From Termitomyces sp. T153 (Eukaryota; Basidiomycota; Agaricomycetes; Agaricales; Lyophyllaceae): DNA of 64,000 bases. The notes under the pieces were generated by a model, which had not been told where the DNA came from, made no database searches, and saw only the letters and a program-made list of their open reading frames with translations. Where the stretch lies: positions 434,001 to 498,000 of the forward strand of contig JACKQL020000008.1 of the NCBI GenBank assembly GCA_018296165.2, read 5' to 3'. Shown piece by piece: positions 47,722 to 60,283 of this stretch. The position numbers and the translations under genes are program-made. How positions within the stretch are numbered: position 1 is the first letter of the stretch; each line of letters opens with the position of its first letter.

Positions 47722-48285
47722 GTAGCCCTCCAGGACTCCACACTCCCTTATGTTGTGAATGAGGCAATCACATACTGTGTTTGAGAAGGCTCCCTGGACA
47801 TGGAAGAACAGGGCTGAGGCCACTTTTCCTGCATGCCAGGCATCCTTTACCTTATATACAATCAAGTGCATAGCATCAGTTGTATTGTAGCCAGGTCAGC
47901 AATTAACTGCTCAGGAAGTAGCATACTATGCTGTTCTACAAGGTAGAAGAAGTCAGCAGCAACTATTGTGGAGAGAAGCTTCCCAATTGTGCTGAGCAGC
48001 ACTATTAGACAGTGGGCCTTGGCTTTGTCATAAGCTGACTTGCCAGGCTTTTGCAGCACAAGGGTGGTTGAGACCAGCCAGCTGTTATGGTACATGTCCT
48101 GCTCAAGCACTGCCTAGTAAATGTAGTATAGATAATCTAGAAGAGTGTCAGCACAACATCGCAGCACTACATTTGAAATCTCATCAGGACCTAAGGCCTT
48201 ATAAGGCTGGAGCTTAGCTATTGCTGCATTCACCTCATAAGGAGAATGCTTACAGGACACCAAACATGACTCAAGTTTGATGACT
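47722..48285 (-). pseudogene. LINE reverse transcriptase N-half, inverted
   Basis: On the minus strand the reading is NAAIAKLQPYKALGPDEISN, then YHNSWLVSTTLVLQKPGKSA, then YDKAKAHCLIVLLSTIGKLL and DAWHAGKVASALFFHVQGAF (F-x-D-V-Q-G-A-F, with D now H). It ends NIRECGVLEGY, exactly where the solo LTR starts. These are RT blocks 0-3 of a LINE. They should lie on the plus strand between the endonuclease (ends 46.6 kb) and the RT C-half (starts 48286), so this segment is inverted. Confidence 0.8.
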
Positions 48286-49075
48286 TTGTGTCAAATCTCA
48301 TTGATATCCTGATAGGTACTACCCAAGATTGCCTACTTTCTATAATCATTTATGTATTTTACAATGCTCCCTTCATCCTTGCTGCTCTCCTGAGCTCCTG
48401 CTCTGAGTTGTCATTTGAGTTTATCAATGACTCACTGATGCTATCCATAGCCAAGATGCCTTTCAAAGCCCACTATGTTCTTGCTAAGATGATGTGACAT
48501 GCTGATGGTGGCTTCAAGTGGTTGATCTCCCAAAACTCCTCTTTTAGCTCTCTGAGCTGGTGCTTATAAACTTTCCCTGCTTCTAGCTGAATGAAATACC
48601 CAAGAATCTCACCCTGACTTGAGCAGACCATGATGGCACTGTCACCACTCAGACTGTTTGGATGGTTGCCACATACAAGTACCTTGGAGTGGTCTTTGAC
48701 CCAAAGCTTTGGTGAAATCCTCATTGTCAGAAAGTGGTGGTGAAAGCTGCCTAGTGGACCCTGTAGGTCATGTGGTTGTCCAAATGGCAGTATGCCCTCC
48801 CATTACATCTGGCAACTTTTTCAGCCATCACCTATGCAGCTGATGTTTGGTATACCAGTGACCATAACTCTCCTCCTGGGAAAAAAGGACTCAGTTCAGT
48901 TGCAGAAACCATCAAGCTCATTCCTGCCCAGAGACAAGCTGTTAAGCTCATAACTGGTGCCCTGAGCACTACTGCAGGAGATGTCATGGACCTCCACATA
49001 AACCTGCTCCTAGTAAAGCTCCTGTTCCAAAAAGTGCTCTTTAGAGCTGTGGTACATCTATTCTCTCTTCCCTGA
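48286..49075 (+). pseudogene. LINE reverse transcriptase C-half
   Basis: The plus strand reads FDDFVSNLIDILIGTTQDCL and LSIIIYVFYNAPFI, then FINDSLMLSIAKMPFKAH (48418), where FIDD is expected and the first Asp is Asn. The thumb region follows, and frame 48770-49075 contains YAADVWYTS and SVAETIKLIPAQRQAVKLIT then GALSTTAGDVMDL. This is the C-terminal RT region of Tad/LOA-type fungal LINEs. Frame changes occur near 48500 and 48720. Confidence 0.82.
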
Positions 49076-49199
49076 TCCCACCTCTCTACTGCCTGTTTGC
49101 AGAGCTGCCAGATGAGATGTTGCTTGGCACCACTCTCCTCTTCATCACCCATTTTTTGTCACTAGAGTTAGCCCATCTTGGATTGAGACAATTAAGCCT

Positions 49200-49900
49200 G
49201 TGCACCTCTGCCTGAGCTACCCCCCCTCCTTCTCAACCCATGTTGAGGAGGATAAAGAGATGGCACTGACAATCACAGGCAGGCTCCATCACTCTGCTCC
49301 TATGTTAATCTACTGTGACAGCTCAGGAATTAAGGGCAACATTGGCACTGTTGCTGTGATGTATGTCAGAAGACATGAAGAGGCCTTGCTGTGCTTCCAC
49401 CTAAGGCCTGAGACCAAACACACTGTTTATGAAGCCAAAATTGTGTGAATTATCCTGAGCTTGCACTTATTAACTGGTCTAGACTGATGTTGTCATTAGC
49501 AGCAACAGTCAGGCTGCAATCCTGGCCTTACTCAACTAACACCCTCACCCAGCCCACTACCTCCTTGACTGGACCCATTTGGCCCATTTGGCTGTGGAAT
49601 TCCTTCACATCAAGCAAGACAGGCTCACCCAGCTCCACAAGAGGCACCATATCAGCTTTGTCCCTAATGAGTGTGCAGATGAGCTGGCAAAGTCAGCAGC
49701 ACAGGCACCTCCAGCAACAAGAAGTCACTTCCAGTAGTACTACAGAAGACTTCCCACAAATCAGCATCCCTGCCACCAATCAAGCCTCCCTCAATGCACT
49801 TTGCCTCATGTGGAAGTCCCAGTGGAGGAAATTCCTCAGATACCCAGATATCCATGTTATTAACCAGACCTTCCCCTTCAAGAAGTATATTGATATGGCA
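49200..49900 (+). pseudogene. LINE RNase H domain
   Basis: MLIYCDSSGIKGNIGTVAVM (49290) carries the first catalytic Asp. HTVYEAKIV (49420) carries the second acidic residue. Later, across a frame change, come LEFLHIKQDRLTQLHKRHHI and FVPNECADELAKSAAQAP (49660), the W-V-P-G-H-x-G-N-E-x-A-D region with the loop deleted. The RNase H would remove RNA from the hybrid during integration. Stops are present. Confidence 0.8.
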
Positions 49901-50723
49901 GTACTTACCTGTAACAACTGGCATTTTAATAAAAGAAAGGACTTTCTCAATATACTCAAAATGCTGAAAACTGTAAGCATTTTGCCAAAAACAGTAGGCA
50001 GAGAAAGTACTTAGCTTAAAGAAATACTGCTCCAATGATCTCAAAAAGTCAAAGATTTGCCTGCAGCAGCAACAGCAAAGCTAGAGCAAATGGTTGAGGG
50101 TTGAGCACTGAAGCATGTCACTCAATTGAGAAAAATTGATTAGAGTGATAGCTGACACATCTAATAAAGTGGCAGTGCTGGCTATCCTCAGTGTCTCAAC
50201 AGCCAGTGTTGATCCAGCCAAAACTCTAGCTCACCTCACCTACAACTCACATCACCAACCCAAACCAAATGCTCCCAGAACTGCTGCAATAATAGCCTCA
50301 GCACAGAAAGGAGGGGTTTAGTGGAAGAAGGGAGGGGAAAACAAGCCTCACCATGCATTGCCAAGGCCCATCCATGTGGAACCCCAATGCCCAGACTGCC
50401 CATTGGCTGACTGCACTCTCAGACAATGATAAAAAACACATGAAAAAGCCCTGGTCTGTGCAAGGAAGGAAGGGTATAAAGGGAAGGGGATTTTGAAAGG
50501 AAGGGACAAGAAAATACTAACTACAGCTTGGAAATCCCCAAGGAGTGGGTTTCTTAGGCCAACAAACTATTATTGACTTCAGGCTTATAAATTTGTTGAA
50601 TTTCATTTGAGCCTTGTTATTTCAACTTGACCCAGTTAAGTTTAGAAAACAAAATCAATTAAATTTCTACTTTCTACAAATTATTGAGTGAGCTTAGTGT
50701 AACTAAAGGCCTGAGCATGTGAA

Positions 50724-51160
50724 TTGGAGATCTGGCTGAGTTTGAAAAACACAGCTGAACTCTTGATTTTGCATCAATATGCACCTTGTGCAAGATTTCA
50801 CATCAATATGTGCCTTGTGCAAGACCTGAACAAACCATCACAATTTGGCCCTTTTTACCCAGCTCCACACACAGCATATCCCTTTCAATCATCATCTCTT
50901 CTGTATCCATCATCCAAGACCCCAGTATGTCTCCACTATGGACACCTTATAATTGAAACTGTCCACCTCCTGTTGCTAGCATGCCCCCACTACCAATTTG
51001 AATGGCATTGACACCTCCAGAGAAAGCTCTTCCACAAAGCTGGGTCTATTTCTTACATGCTATCTACACCCAATGCCCTAAGCCCCCTGATTGGTTTCCT
51101 TCATGCAACCTGCCACTTCCAAATTCTTGGATGCCTCAACCCATTGACACTGTCAGTAAC
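50724..51160 (+). pseudogene. LINE ORF2 C-terminal zinc region
   Basis: The segment around 50925-51000 reads PVCLHYGHLIIETVHLLLLA then CPHYQFEWH, matching the C-x2-C(Y)...E-T-x-x-H-x-L-x2-C-P pattern that closes many LINE ORF2 proteins. The second Cys is Tyr here. The stretch 49900-50720 between it and RNase H contains no clear motif. No poly-A tail is identified. Confidence 0.65.
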
Positions 51161-51599
51161 CCCAACAGCCCCTGCCCATACCACCACTGCTAGCCATCCC
51201 TATGGATGACCAACTTAACCTGTCTCACCAACTAATCTACCATATCTCACCCCATTAATCTTGGTACCAGTCCTTCCCCTTCCCCACACCTCTACTTACA
51301 GCTGTCCCTAGTGGATTGGGTTGCAACCATGCTGCTCAATCCTTGCTGTCTGCCCCTGTGGGCAGTATCATAGCTGCAACAATGAGGTTCCCTGGCTTAT
51401 GTGTTTGGGCCTGTAGTAGGGGAGCACAGTTTAAAATGGCCTTGGAAAGGCCAGCTTGCTTGTTCTCCATATATGGGGGAGGTGTAGCATTCTGCAGCTC
51501 TTGTAGACTTACTGTAGCTCCCAATGTACCATGTACTGTGGCACTGTGTCCCAAGCACCTTAATTGACTCAAAAAGAAGTGGAAGTGGAAGTGGAGGCA

Positions 51600-52112
51600 G
51601 TGCACAGACAAAGAGCATAGCTGTGATGCATGAGTATTGCATTACAGAAAAATACAGGCAAGGAATGGAGGCATGCAGACAAAAGGTGCAACTGTGATGC
51701 ATGAGTATTGCATTATAGGATATGAGGTGAAGAAAGGAGCAGAGGCATGTGAACAAAGGGCACAACAGTAATGCATGAAGTTTGCATTACAAAATAACAG
51801 GTGAGCAGAGGTGTGTAGACACAAAGTATGTGACTGTAATGCATGAGTGTTGCATTATGAGGAGGAAAGGAGTGGAGGTGAGCAGATAAAAGGGTGCAAC
51901 AGTGATGCATGAGTGTTGCATTTACAGAGAGGCAAGGAGTGGAGGTGGAGGTGCACAGACAAAAGGGTGCAAAGTAATGCATGAATGTTGGATTGCAGAT
52001 GAGCAGAGGCATATGGACAAAAGGGCACAACTGCAATGCATGAGTGTTGCATTATGGAGACAAGAAGTGGAGGTGCATGGAAAAAAGGGCACCAAGCATT
52101 AATGCATTACAA
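51600..52112 (+). repeat. Minisatellite array, about eight units of about 60-75 bp
   Basis: The motif gatgcatgagtgttgcatta recurs at about 51624, 51695, 51769, 51838, 51904, 51976, 52035 and 52100. Each is preceded by a cagacaaagggcacaac-like stretch and followed by an acaga...gcaaggagtggagg-like stretch. The core is an imperfect palindrome (ATGCA / TGCAT). The last unit is truncated. Two further monomers lie at 42.76 and 43.41 kb. Confidence 0.88.
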
Positions 52113-52594
52113 GGGAGGAGGTGGGTGGCAGAAATCAGTGATGCATCAGTAGGATGTCCACTATGCTGCATTAGCAAAAGTTTGTAAATACACTGTATAA
52201 TGCATCAAAGTGTCAGGGTCAGCTGCACTGGCATCTGCACAATTGTGCACCATTGGCAAGCACCTCCTGGCTGACATGATACATAGGTGGCATAGAAAAG
52301 AAATTAATCAAATTAGACACTTGTAATCTCTAACCTGTGGGCTTGACTTTGGAGTTCTTTCAATCTGTAATTGTGATGGGACTTAGAATTAAGTGCATGA
52401 TTTCAACTCTTCTTGGCAAGGCACATGTCTCATATAGAATAGATACTTGGAGCATTTGTAGCCATCCTGTTTTCCTAATACTCTGCTCTTGCTCCATCTT
52501 TAGCATTTAACCAGAGTTCACTGCATTTGCTCTTCAATCTGACCTTTCTTGTGAACATAGTAGTACATGATGCATAGCCATTATCAAAGTTTCA
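52113..52594. other. No gene seen
   Basis: CpG-poor sequence lies between the minisatellite and the stop codon of the sulfhydrylase pseudogene. I see no coding frame. It would correspond to the 3' flank of that gene. Confidence 0.5.
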
Positions 52595-54242
<1,648 letters not shown>

Positions 54243-54528
54243 TGTTGAGGATACAGATTGTTAATCATCAACAGTGTTATGTAATCCCTATATGTTTTTT
54301 CTTCATACTTTTGTTACTGTCACACCTCAGTGCTCTCCAATCACATCACTGAGGTGTAAGTCATCACACTCTTTTACAACTGTCATTACTCATTACACCA
54401 GTATCTACCTCTTTTATCAGGTATATACATAATATATTCAGTGCTCTCCAGTCACTGAGGTTATCTACCTCTTTTATCAGTTCCTAACTCTTGTCTCCTT
54501 GTTCCTCCAAGACCAGCCTTGCTCAACA
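54243..54528 (+). repeat. 5' LTR of copia, 286 bp, no CpG left
   Basis: It aligns with 59340-59620 apart from a 5-bp length difference near 54340 and about a dozen substitutions. At all seven positions where the 3' LTR has CG, this copy has TG, CA or TA. It contains two copies each of tatctacctcttttatcag-like and cagtgctctcca-like stretches. Confidence 0.95.
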
Positions 54529-54532
54529 GGTT

Positions 54533-55540
54533 ATGGGCCCTGAAAATACCTACAATGTTTTGACCTTGAAACTCATAGTTCCGAGACTCTTATCCAATGG
54601 ATCCAACTGGACAGTGTACCAGGCATGCATTATCAACATGTTAACATCAAAAAGACTCTGTCAGCATGTCACTGGTACCATGTGCAAACCAGTCATGCTC
54701 ATTGAACATGACGGTTCCTTTTTCTTGGATGACAAATCCTTGTCTCCATTGTCAGATAAGGAACTCAAGGAACATGAAGATAAGATGGAGGACTAGCTTC
54801 AGAAAGAAGCAACAGTTCATGATGTTCTTTACACAACTGTCAACCAATCCACATTCCACCAGATTAAAGGAGAACCTACAGCCACTGCTGTATGGAAGAA
54901 ACCCACATTAATTCATGGCAATAAAGGCACTATGTTTGAAACTGACCTCCTTGCTTGGTTGCAGAACTCCCAATTTGTCAAAAATGGTGAAACCAGCATG
55001 TGAGATCATCTAGCTAATCTTGTTGTACTCAAGGAACAGCTTGCTGAAATTGATTGCCCACTTTCAGATGCATCATTTGCAAGCTATATCCATACCTCTC
55101 TGTCCCTCACACCACACCTTCCTACAAACCTCTCCTCACAACCCTTACCACCAATGCCTGTGTCACAAACAGGCCTATATTCAGTCAGGATCTCATATGG
55201 CACATAAATGAGAAGGCAAATAACACTGCCATTAAGAGCAGCATCAGCCAGCATCATGAGGCAATGATTGCAGCTCATGCCAAGGCCAAAGGTGAACCAA
55301 AGGATGTGAGTGGTAAACCAAAGTCAAAAGGAAAAGGGAAAGATGAGCAACACTGCAACAACTGTGAAAAAAGAACAGACACACTGACAATCAATGCTTT
55401 GAAGATGGTGGAGGCACGGCAGGCAAAGCACTGGACTGGTGGTTGAAAAAAAACAAGGGCAAAGGAAAAGATAAATCCAAATCAGCAAATGCAGCTGAAG
55501 CAAAAGAAAAGAGCAACAATAATTATGCTTTTCTAACATT
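54533..55540 (+). pseudogene. Copia gag
   Basis: It starts at the ATG just after the LTR (MGPENTYNVLTLKL). It carries a gag-like N-terminus (NGSNWTVYQACIINMLTSKR), a helical middle (QLAEIDCPLSDASFASYIHT), and a basic KGKGKDEQHCNNCEK region that is the start of a CCHC knuckle. A frameshift splits the knuckle near 55370. A stop at 54796 and another near 55001 interrupt it. Confidence 0.8.
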
Positions 55541-56850
55541 CATCCCTATCAATGTCCCTCATTACCTTGACAATCAGAATGTTGCACTAGCCATCACATC
55601 AGGCCACAACCACGAAGCACATGCTGCTTCTCCTACTGCTGGAGTAATCATTGACTGCAGTGCCAGCAACCATTTCTCACCATCCCATGAGAAGTTTCTC
55701 AATTATGAAGAGATCAGCCCTGAGCCTGTCCATGCCACTGATGGACACACTTTTAGTGCCCTTGGTTGTGGCAATCTTTGCATTAGCCTACCAATGAAAG
55801 ATGGGGAAAAACAAATACCCATTCTTTTAAAGAAAGTTCATTATGCACCCCAAATGGCTTTCACACTGGTATCTGTATCATGTCTTGATTGTGCCGGCTG
55901 TTCCCTTCTTATCAAAAATGGAACATGTATCATTTGCAGCCCCAAACCAAAATGCCAAGTCATTGGCCGCATGCCCACAGTCCGTGGCCTTTATTATGCT
56001 GATTTGACATCAACGATGTCACCTCCAGATCACTACATCAATGTTGCATCAAAGCCTATCACAATCAGTGAGTAACACTATTGGATGGGTCACATCAATC
56101 ATGACAATTTATGTGAAGCAGTTTGCAAAGGGATAATCACCAGCATAGAACTCAATATGTCATCTGAGCCGGACTTCTGTGAAGCCTGTATCAAATGAAA
56201 GGCACAATGTCAGTCCTTTCCCAAGAAAAGTGAAACCAAGTACACCCACTACAGTGAAAAGATTGTTAGTGATCTCTGGGGTCCTGTGCAGGTGAAATCC
56301 CTTGGTGGTGCATTATACTTGTACACAAATATAGACCTTTATACTCATGAAGAACATATCACATTCTTACTCCGCAAATCTGACACTTTCAAGGCCTATC
56401 AAGCTTATGAAGCATGGGTCCGAGTTCATTGCAGTGCACAAATCAAAGTCTATGGAAGTGACCAAGGTGGCAAATTCACAAGCGCTGAGATAAAGGCCTA
56501 CCAAGCTGCCATGGGTACTACTCATGAACTCACAGTGCATGACTCCCCACAATCCAATGGCATCGCCAAATGAGCAAACCACACAATTGTTGAGGGTGCT
56601 TGCACAATGATGATTGCTGCAAAACTGCCAAAAAAACCTTTGGGCAGAAGCCAAGCATCACATAGTATGGCTATGAAACTGAGCACCTTGCAGTACATTG
56701 CCTGGCAATGTCACACCACTTCAAATGGCAACAGGAAGAAAGCCAAATATATCAATGCTACACCCATGGGGAACACTTGCCTACATTCAGATGCAAAAAG
56801 CTGGTATACTGGAATCCAAGGTCAAGGAAGCAAGGTTCATCGGCATAGAT
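55541..56850 (+). pseudogene. Copia protease and integrase
   Basis: Protease: VIIDCSASNHFSPSHEKF at about 55640 (the family has D-S-G-A; here D-C-S-A, so the Gly is lost). Integrase: zinc region HYWMGHINHDNL ... DFCEACIK (56074-56200, first residue after a stop), SDLWGPVQVKSLGG (56270, first catalytic Asp), VYGSDQGGKFTSAEIKAY (56450, second Asp), then SPQSNGIAK followed by a stop at 56572. The catalytic Glu of NGxAERxN is Lys and the next Arg codon CGA is TGA. All are C-to-T or G-to-A changes. Confidence 0.9.
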
Positions 56851-57239
56851 GATCAGTCTAAAGGGTACAGGGTCTACTGGCCAAACAAGCATACTGTAAC
56901 TGTCAAAAGGGATGTCTATTTCAACAGAAATGCTGCAGTTAATCCAGATAGCATCCAAATTGAGGGGCAGTGGGACATACCAGCCAATCCAAATGGTCCC
57001 CAAGTACCTACATCACTTCCCTCCTCCAAGATCGTCCCTAACATTAAAGCTGACAGCCATTCGCAATCCGAAACCATCCAAGAACCAGTCAGGACTGATG
57101 AAAAATCTGTTGAAACCACATCAGAGTCATTCCAGATTAACCATGATGCACCCAAAAATGCCCCTCACCTTTGCGCCTGTAGAAACTCACTTGCAGGCCT
57201 CCCACAATTCAACCCTACACAGTTCAGACAAGAACAACG

Positions 57240-59317
57240 TTCAAAATCCACAAAGCACACTAATATCATCAAGTCAGCATTTGTAATCAATGCTCTCGAC
57301 AGTCTCGAACCTGGAAACATTGAAATTGAGGACACTGACAGTGGATGGGCCCAAGAGGCCATTGAATATGCATTGGCTGCCAGCAAAGACATTCCAACCA
57401 TCAAAGAAGCACTGTCCAGCAGTGAAGGCAATGATTGGTCATCTGCCATTAATGCAGAACTCAAGCAAATAGAGAAACTCGGTACTTGGGACATTATCAA
57501 AGCACCCAAAGATGCCAATATCATCCCCTGCCACTATGTATTACACTGCAAGCGCGGCACTGACAGCCAAATCATCCGCTATAAAGCTTGATTGGTAGCT
57601 AAAGGATTTGAACAGCAATTTGGCATCAACTACACCAAAACCTTTGCTCCAACCATACATGCTGCTACGCTTCAAATTCTTCTCTCAATTGTAGCCTCAT
57701 GTGGTGCAACCATTAAACAAGCTGACGTTAAAAATGCATACCTCAACTCCTCTCTCAAAGAGAACAAAATTATTTACATGCAATTCCCTCCCTTTTACCA
57801 CCATTTCCGTACTTTACCATCCAAGTTCGAAAAACTACCTGATATCAAACTTGCTTGTAGGCTTAGATGCCTGCTCTACGGCACTAAACAAGGTGTGCAT
57901 CATTGGTATGAAGAAGTCTATGCAACCTTCATGAGCCTTGGCTACTCAACCTGTCAAGCCGATGTTGCTGTCTTCCACAAAGTCAATGGTAATAGCTACA
58001 CAATTGTTGCTGTCACAACCAACAATTTTACTATTATCAGCGACTCCCCTGAAGCTTCCTCGCTCATCAAGAAGCAAATCGGCAAACATTTCAAGATTGT
58101 TGATCTTGGAGCAATTAATTGGTTACTTGGGGTCAGCCTTACTCAGAACATACAGGACAAAACCATCTCACTCAGACAGCAAGCTTACATCAAACAAATA
58201 CTAAAGCAATTTAACCTCAAAGAAGCTTGTATTGCAATTACCCCCATGGAAGCCGGAGCTGATTTCTCACTTGATTCCCCTTCAGTTTCTCTGACCCTTC
58301 TTCTTCCTGCCAAAAAGACTTCTATTGTGAGATGATTGGCTCACTTATATATGCCGCCATCATGACACAACCCAATATCTTGTATACAGTCTCTATTTTA
58401 TCCCAGTATCTTGATACACCCAGAACAATGCACATGATAGCCGTCACCCACGTTTTTCATTATCTATGCGGCACTACTGACATGAAACTGGTCCTTGGAG
58501 GAACAGATTCTGAAGTGTCCGGTTACTCAGATGCCAACTGGGCATTGCAGATGCATCAACACTCGATCTCAGGTTTTGTATTCTTTGTCGGAGCCGGAGC
58601 TGTGTCATGGAGCTCTAAGAAACAGCCAATCATTACCCTATCCAGCACTTGTAGATAAAACAGAGTTTTAGTCCTCAGTCACTCCATATAATATATGGTC
58701 GACTGAGATTATATTACCTGTAGATAAAACAGAGTTTTAGTCTACAGGGATGAGTAAGTAGCCATACAAATATGTAAGAAAATGGAATAAGCTCACCCTC
58801 AGTCACTCCATATAATATATGGTTGACTGAGGGTGGCGGATTGTGTATCTAGATAGATAATGAGAATATTTTAAGGTTTGTATGTAAAGAATAGTAAATA
58901 CCAATCGTTTTGGCGCAGTCAGGAACATGGAGGTATCCCTAAATGGGAAGCGTCCGATGAGAGCGTAGGTCACTCCTCAACAGCACTGAATCCGAGTACG
59001 TCGCGCTCACACACGCGGCAAAGGATATTATTTGGATACATAAGCTTCTTACGGATCTTTCGTTTTTCTATTCTTTTTCTTTACCTACTAACTTATACTG
59101 TGACAACCAAGGCGCCATTCGGCTTTCAAAAGACGCTACGTTCCATGGTCGCACCAAACACATCGACGTACACTTTCATTTTATTCGTCAAACCGTATCC
59201 TCCGATCACATTTGCTTAATTAACGTTCCTACTTTCGACATGATCGCGGATATATTCACAAAATCACTCGCCCGCGTCAAGTTCGAACGCTTCCGTGATT
59301 TCCTTAATATCGTCTAG
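57240..59317 (+). pseudogene. Copia reverse transcriptase and RNase H
   Basis: RT: EALSSSEGNDWSSAINAELK and EKLGTWDIIKAPKDANII (57400-57530), LVAKGFEQQFGINYTKTFAP (57592), QADVKNAYLNSSLKENKII, CLLYGTKQGVHHWYEEV. Then AVTTNNFTIISDSPEASS at 58010, where the V-D-D catalytic pair is now T-N-N through G-to-A changes. RNase H: MIGSLIYAAIMTQPNILYTV, VSGYSDANWA, SKKQPIITLSST to 58649. A 331-bp insertion follows, and then the frame resumes ESEYVALTHAAKDIIWIHKL, YCDNQGAIRLSKDATFHGRT and ends FRDFLNIV* at about 59317. Stops at 57589 and 58333 are single CGA/CAG-type changes. This is the best-preserved part. Confidence 0.93.
58650..58980. mobile_element. 331-bp insertion in copia RNase H
   Basis: The RNase H frame breaks at cagcact (58643-58649) and resumes after a second cagcact (58981-58987), so 331 bp were inserted with a 7-bp target duplication. 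The insert holds gtagataaaacagagtttta twice (58651 and 58720) and two copies of a hairpin, ctcagtcactccatataata with its mirror (58674-58707, and 58794-58835 with longer arms). It has no coding capacity. Terminal inverted repeats are not evident. It could be a MITE-like hAT derivative (7-8 bp duplications) or a SINE-like unit. Confidence 0.8.
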
Positions 59318-59339
59318 CCCGTGTTCACATCGAGGGGAG

Positions 59340-59620
59340 TGTTGAGGATAGAGATTGTTAATCATCAACAGTGTTACGTAATCCCCGTATGTTTTTTCTT
59401 CGTACTTTTGTTACCGTCACACCTCAGTGCTCTCCAGTCACTGAGGTGTAAGTCATCACACTCTTTTACAACTGTCGTTACTCATTACACCAGGATCTAC
59501 CTCTTTTATCAGGTATATACATAATATATTCAGTGCTCTCCATTCACTGAGGTTATCTACCTCTTTTATCAGTTCCTAACTCTTGTCTCCTTGTTCCTCC
59601 GAGACCGGCCCTGCTCAACA
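59340..59620 (+). repeat. 3' LTR of copia, 281 bp, CpGs intact
   Basis: It begins TGTTGAGGATAGAG and ends CCTGCTCAACA, followed by the target duplication ccttc. Seven CpGs are present (in gttacgtaa, ccccgta, ttcgtac, accgtc, gtcgtt, tccgag, accggcc). All of them are lost in the 5' LTR. Confidence 0.95.
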
Positions 59621-60041
59621 CCTTCCAGCTGTGCAATGCGCTTTTCAAACACGTGCTAGACAATCATTGGTATGTGAGAAACTCAGAAAGCTGTTTTACT
59701 TACGACAGTGGGATTTCCAAGTCTCGAGTAACAGTAGGCCGGATGACTACACGCGTACCATACCTATTAGGACCATAATTTATTCGCTAATACTTTGGAT
59801 GATCAATCGTACTTCAAGGCAAATATCTCAGCTGCATGCTACACGGTCCCCCGGTTTCTGGGTTCAGTAATGGAACATACAAAAGAGCTGAAAGACATAC
59901 AGTAGAGTTATTAAATACGAAACTGGTGGACGCATATACGGGCACAGCTCGAGCATTGGTAGCAGAATCTGGCTCTTGACCACCGTGCAACTGAATTGTC
60001 TCAAACTCTGGCGTCCTTAAGTCCAACCAGTCAAAATCACA
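59621..60041 (-). pseudogene. MET17: O-acetylhomoserine sulfhydrylase, N-terminal part
   Basis: On the minus strand an exon from 60041 (after a TTTAG acceptor) reads [20 protein letters not shown] and [20 protein letters not shown], ending at a GTATGT donor (59900). A 62-nt intron is followed by [10 protein letters not shown] (59838). Then comes a decayed stretch, then YSRLGNPTV with GTAAGT, then HVFEKRIAQLEGG up to the copia insertion. This is the well-conserved N-terminus of the Cys/Met-metabolism PLP family. It keeps normal CpG content, unlike the C-terminal part at 52595-54242. The first exon with the initiator ATG must lie beyond 60041 and was not identified. Confidence 0.87.
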
Positions 60042-60283
60042 CTAAAGGTGCATGCAGGCTATTCAACCTACTTATAAAAATTCTCAGTGATGACGAAAGC
60101 GGATGTGCGCGCAGCTCTAAGTGGATGAGAAGAGAGGCAGTATTAGTTGTTATGAAGCGCCGGGGGTATAATACATATGACGATTGAGAATGATGAGATC
60201 ATTAAAACCTAATCTGATAGATATAGTGAATAGAGAGTTACAATGTGGTTTTTGGCGTTTGACAGTGCCCATCAAATCACTGA

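Larger units (their letters stand above)
54243..59620 (+). mobile_element. Ty1/copia retrotransposon splitting MET17
   Basis: LTRs at 54243-54528 and 59340-59620 begin TGTTGAG and end CTCAACA. A purine tract gaggggag (59332-59339) precedes the 3' LTR. The target duplication ccttc is perfect at 54238-54242 and 59621-59625. Gene order is gag, protease, integrase, RT, RNase H, the copia order. The left half is CpG-depleted with more stops, and the right half is much better preserved. Removing the element and one ccttc rejoins the sulfhydrylase reading frame (FEKRIAQLEGG across the junction). Confidence 0.96.

Noticed and set aside
51600..52112. Regularly spaced repeats resembling a CRISPR array
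   Set aside because: The spacers are themselves repeated, unit length varies, and the genome is fungal. It is a minisatellite.
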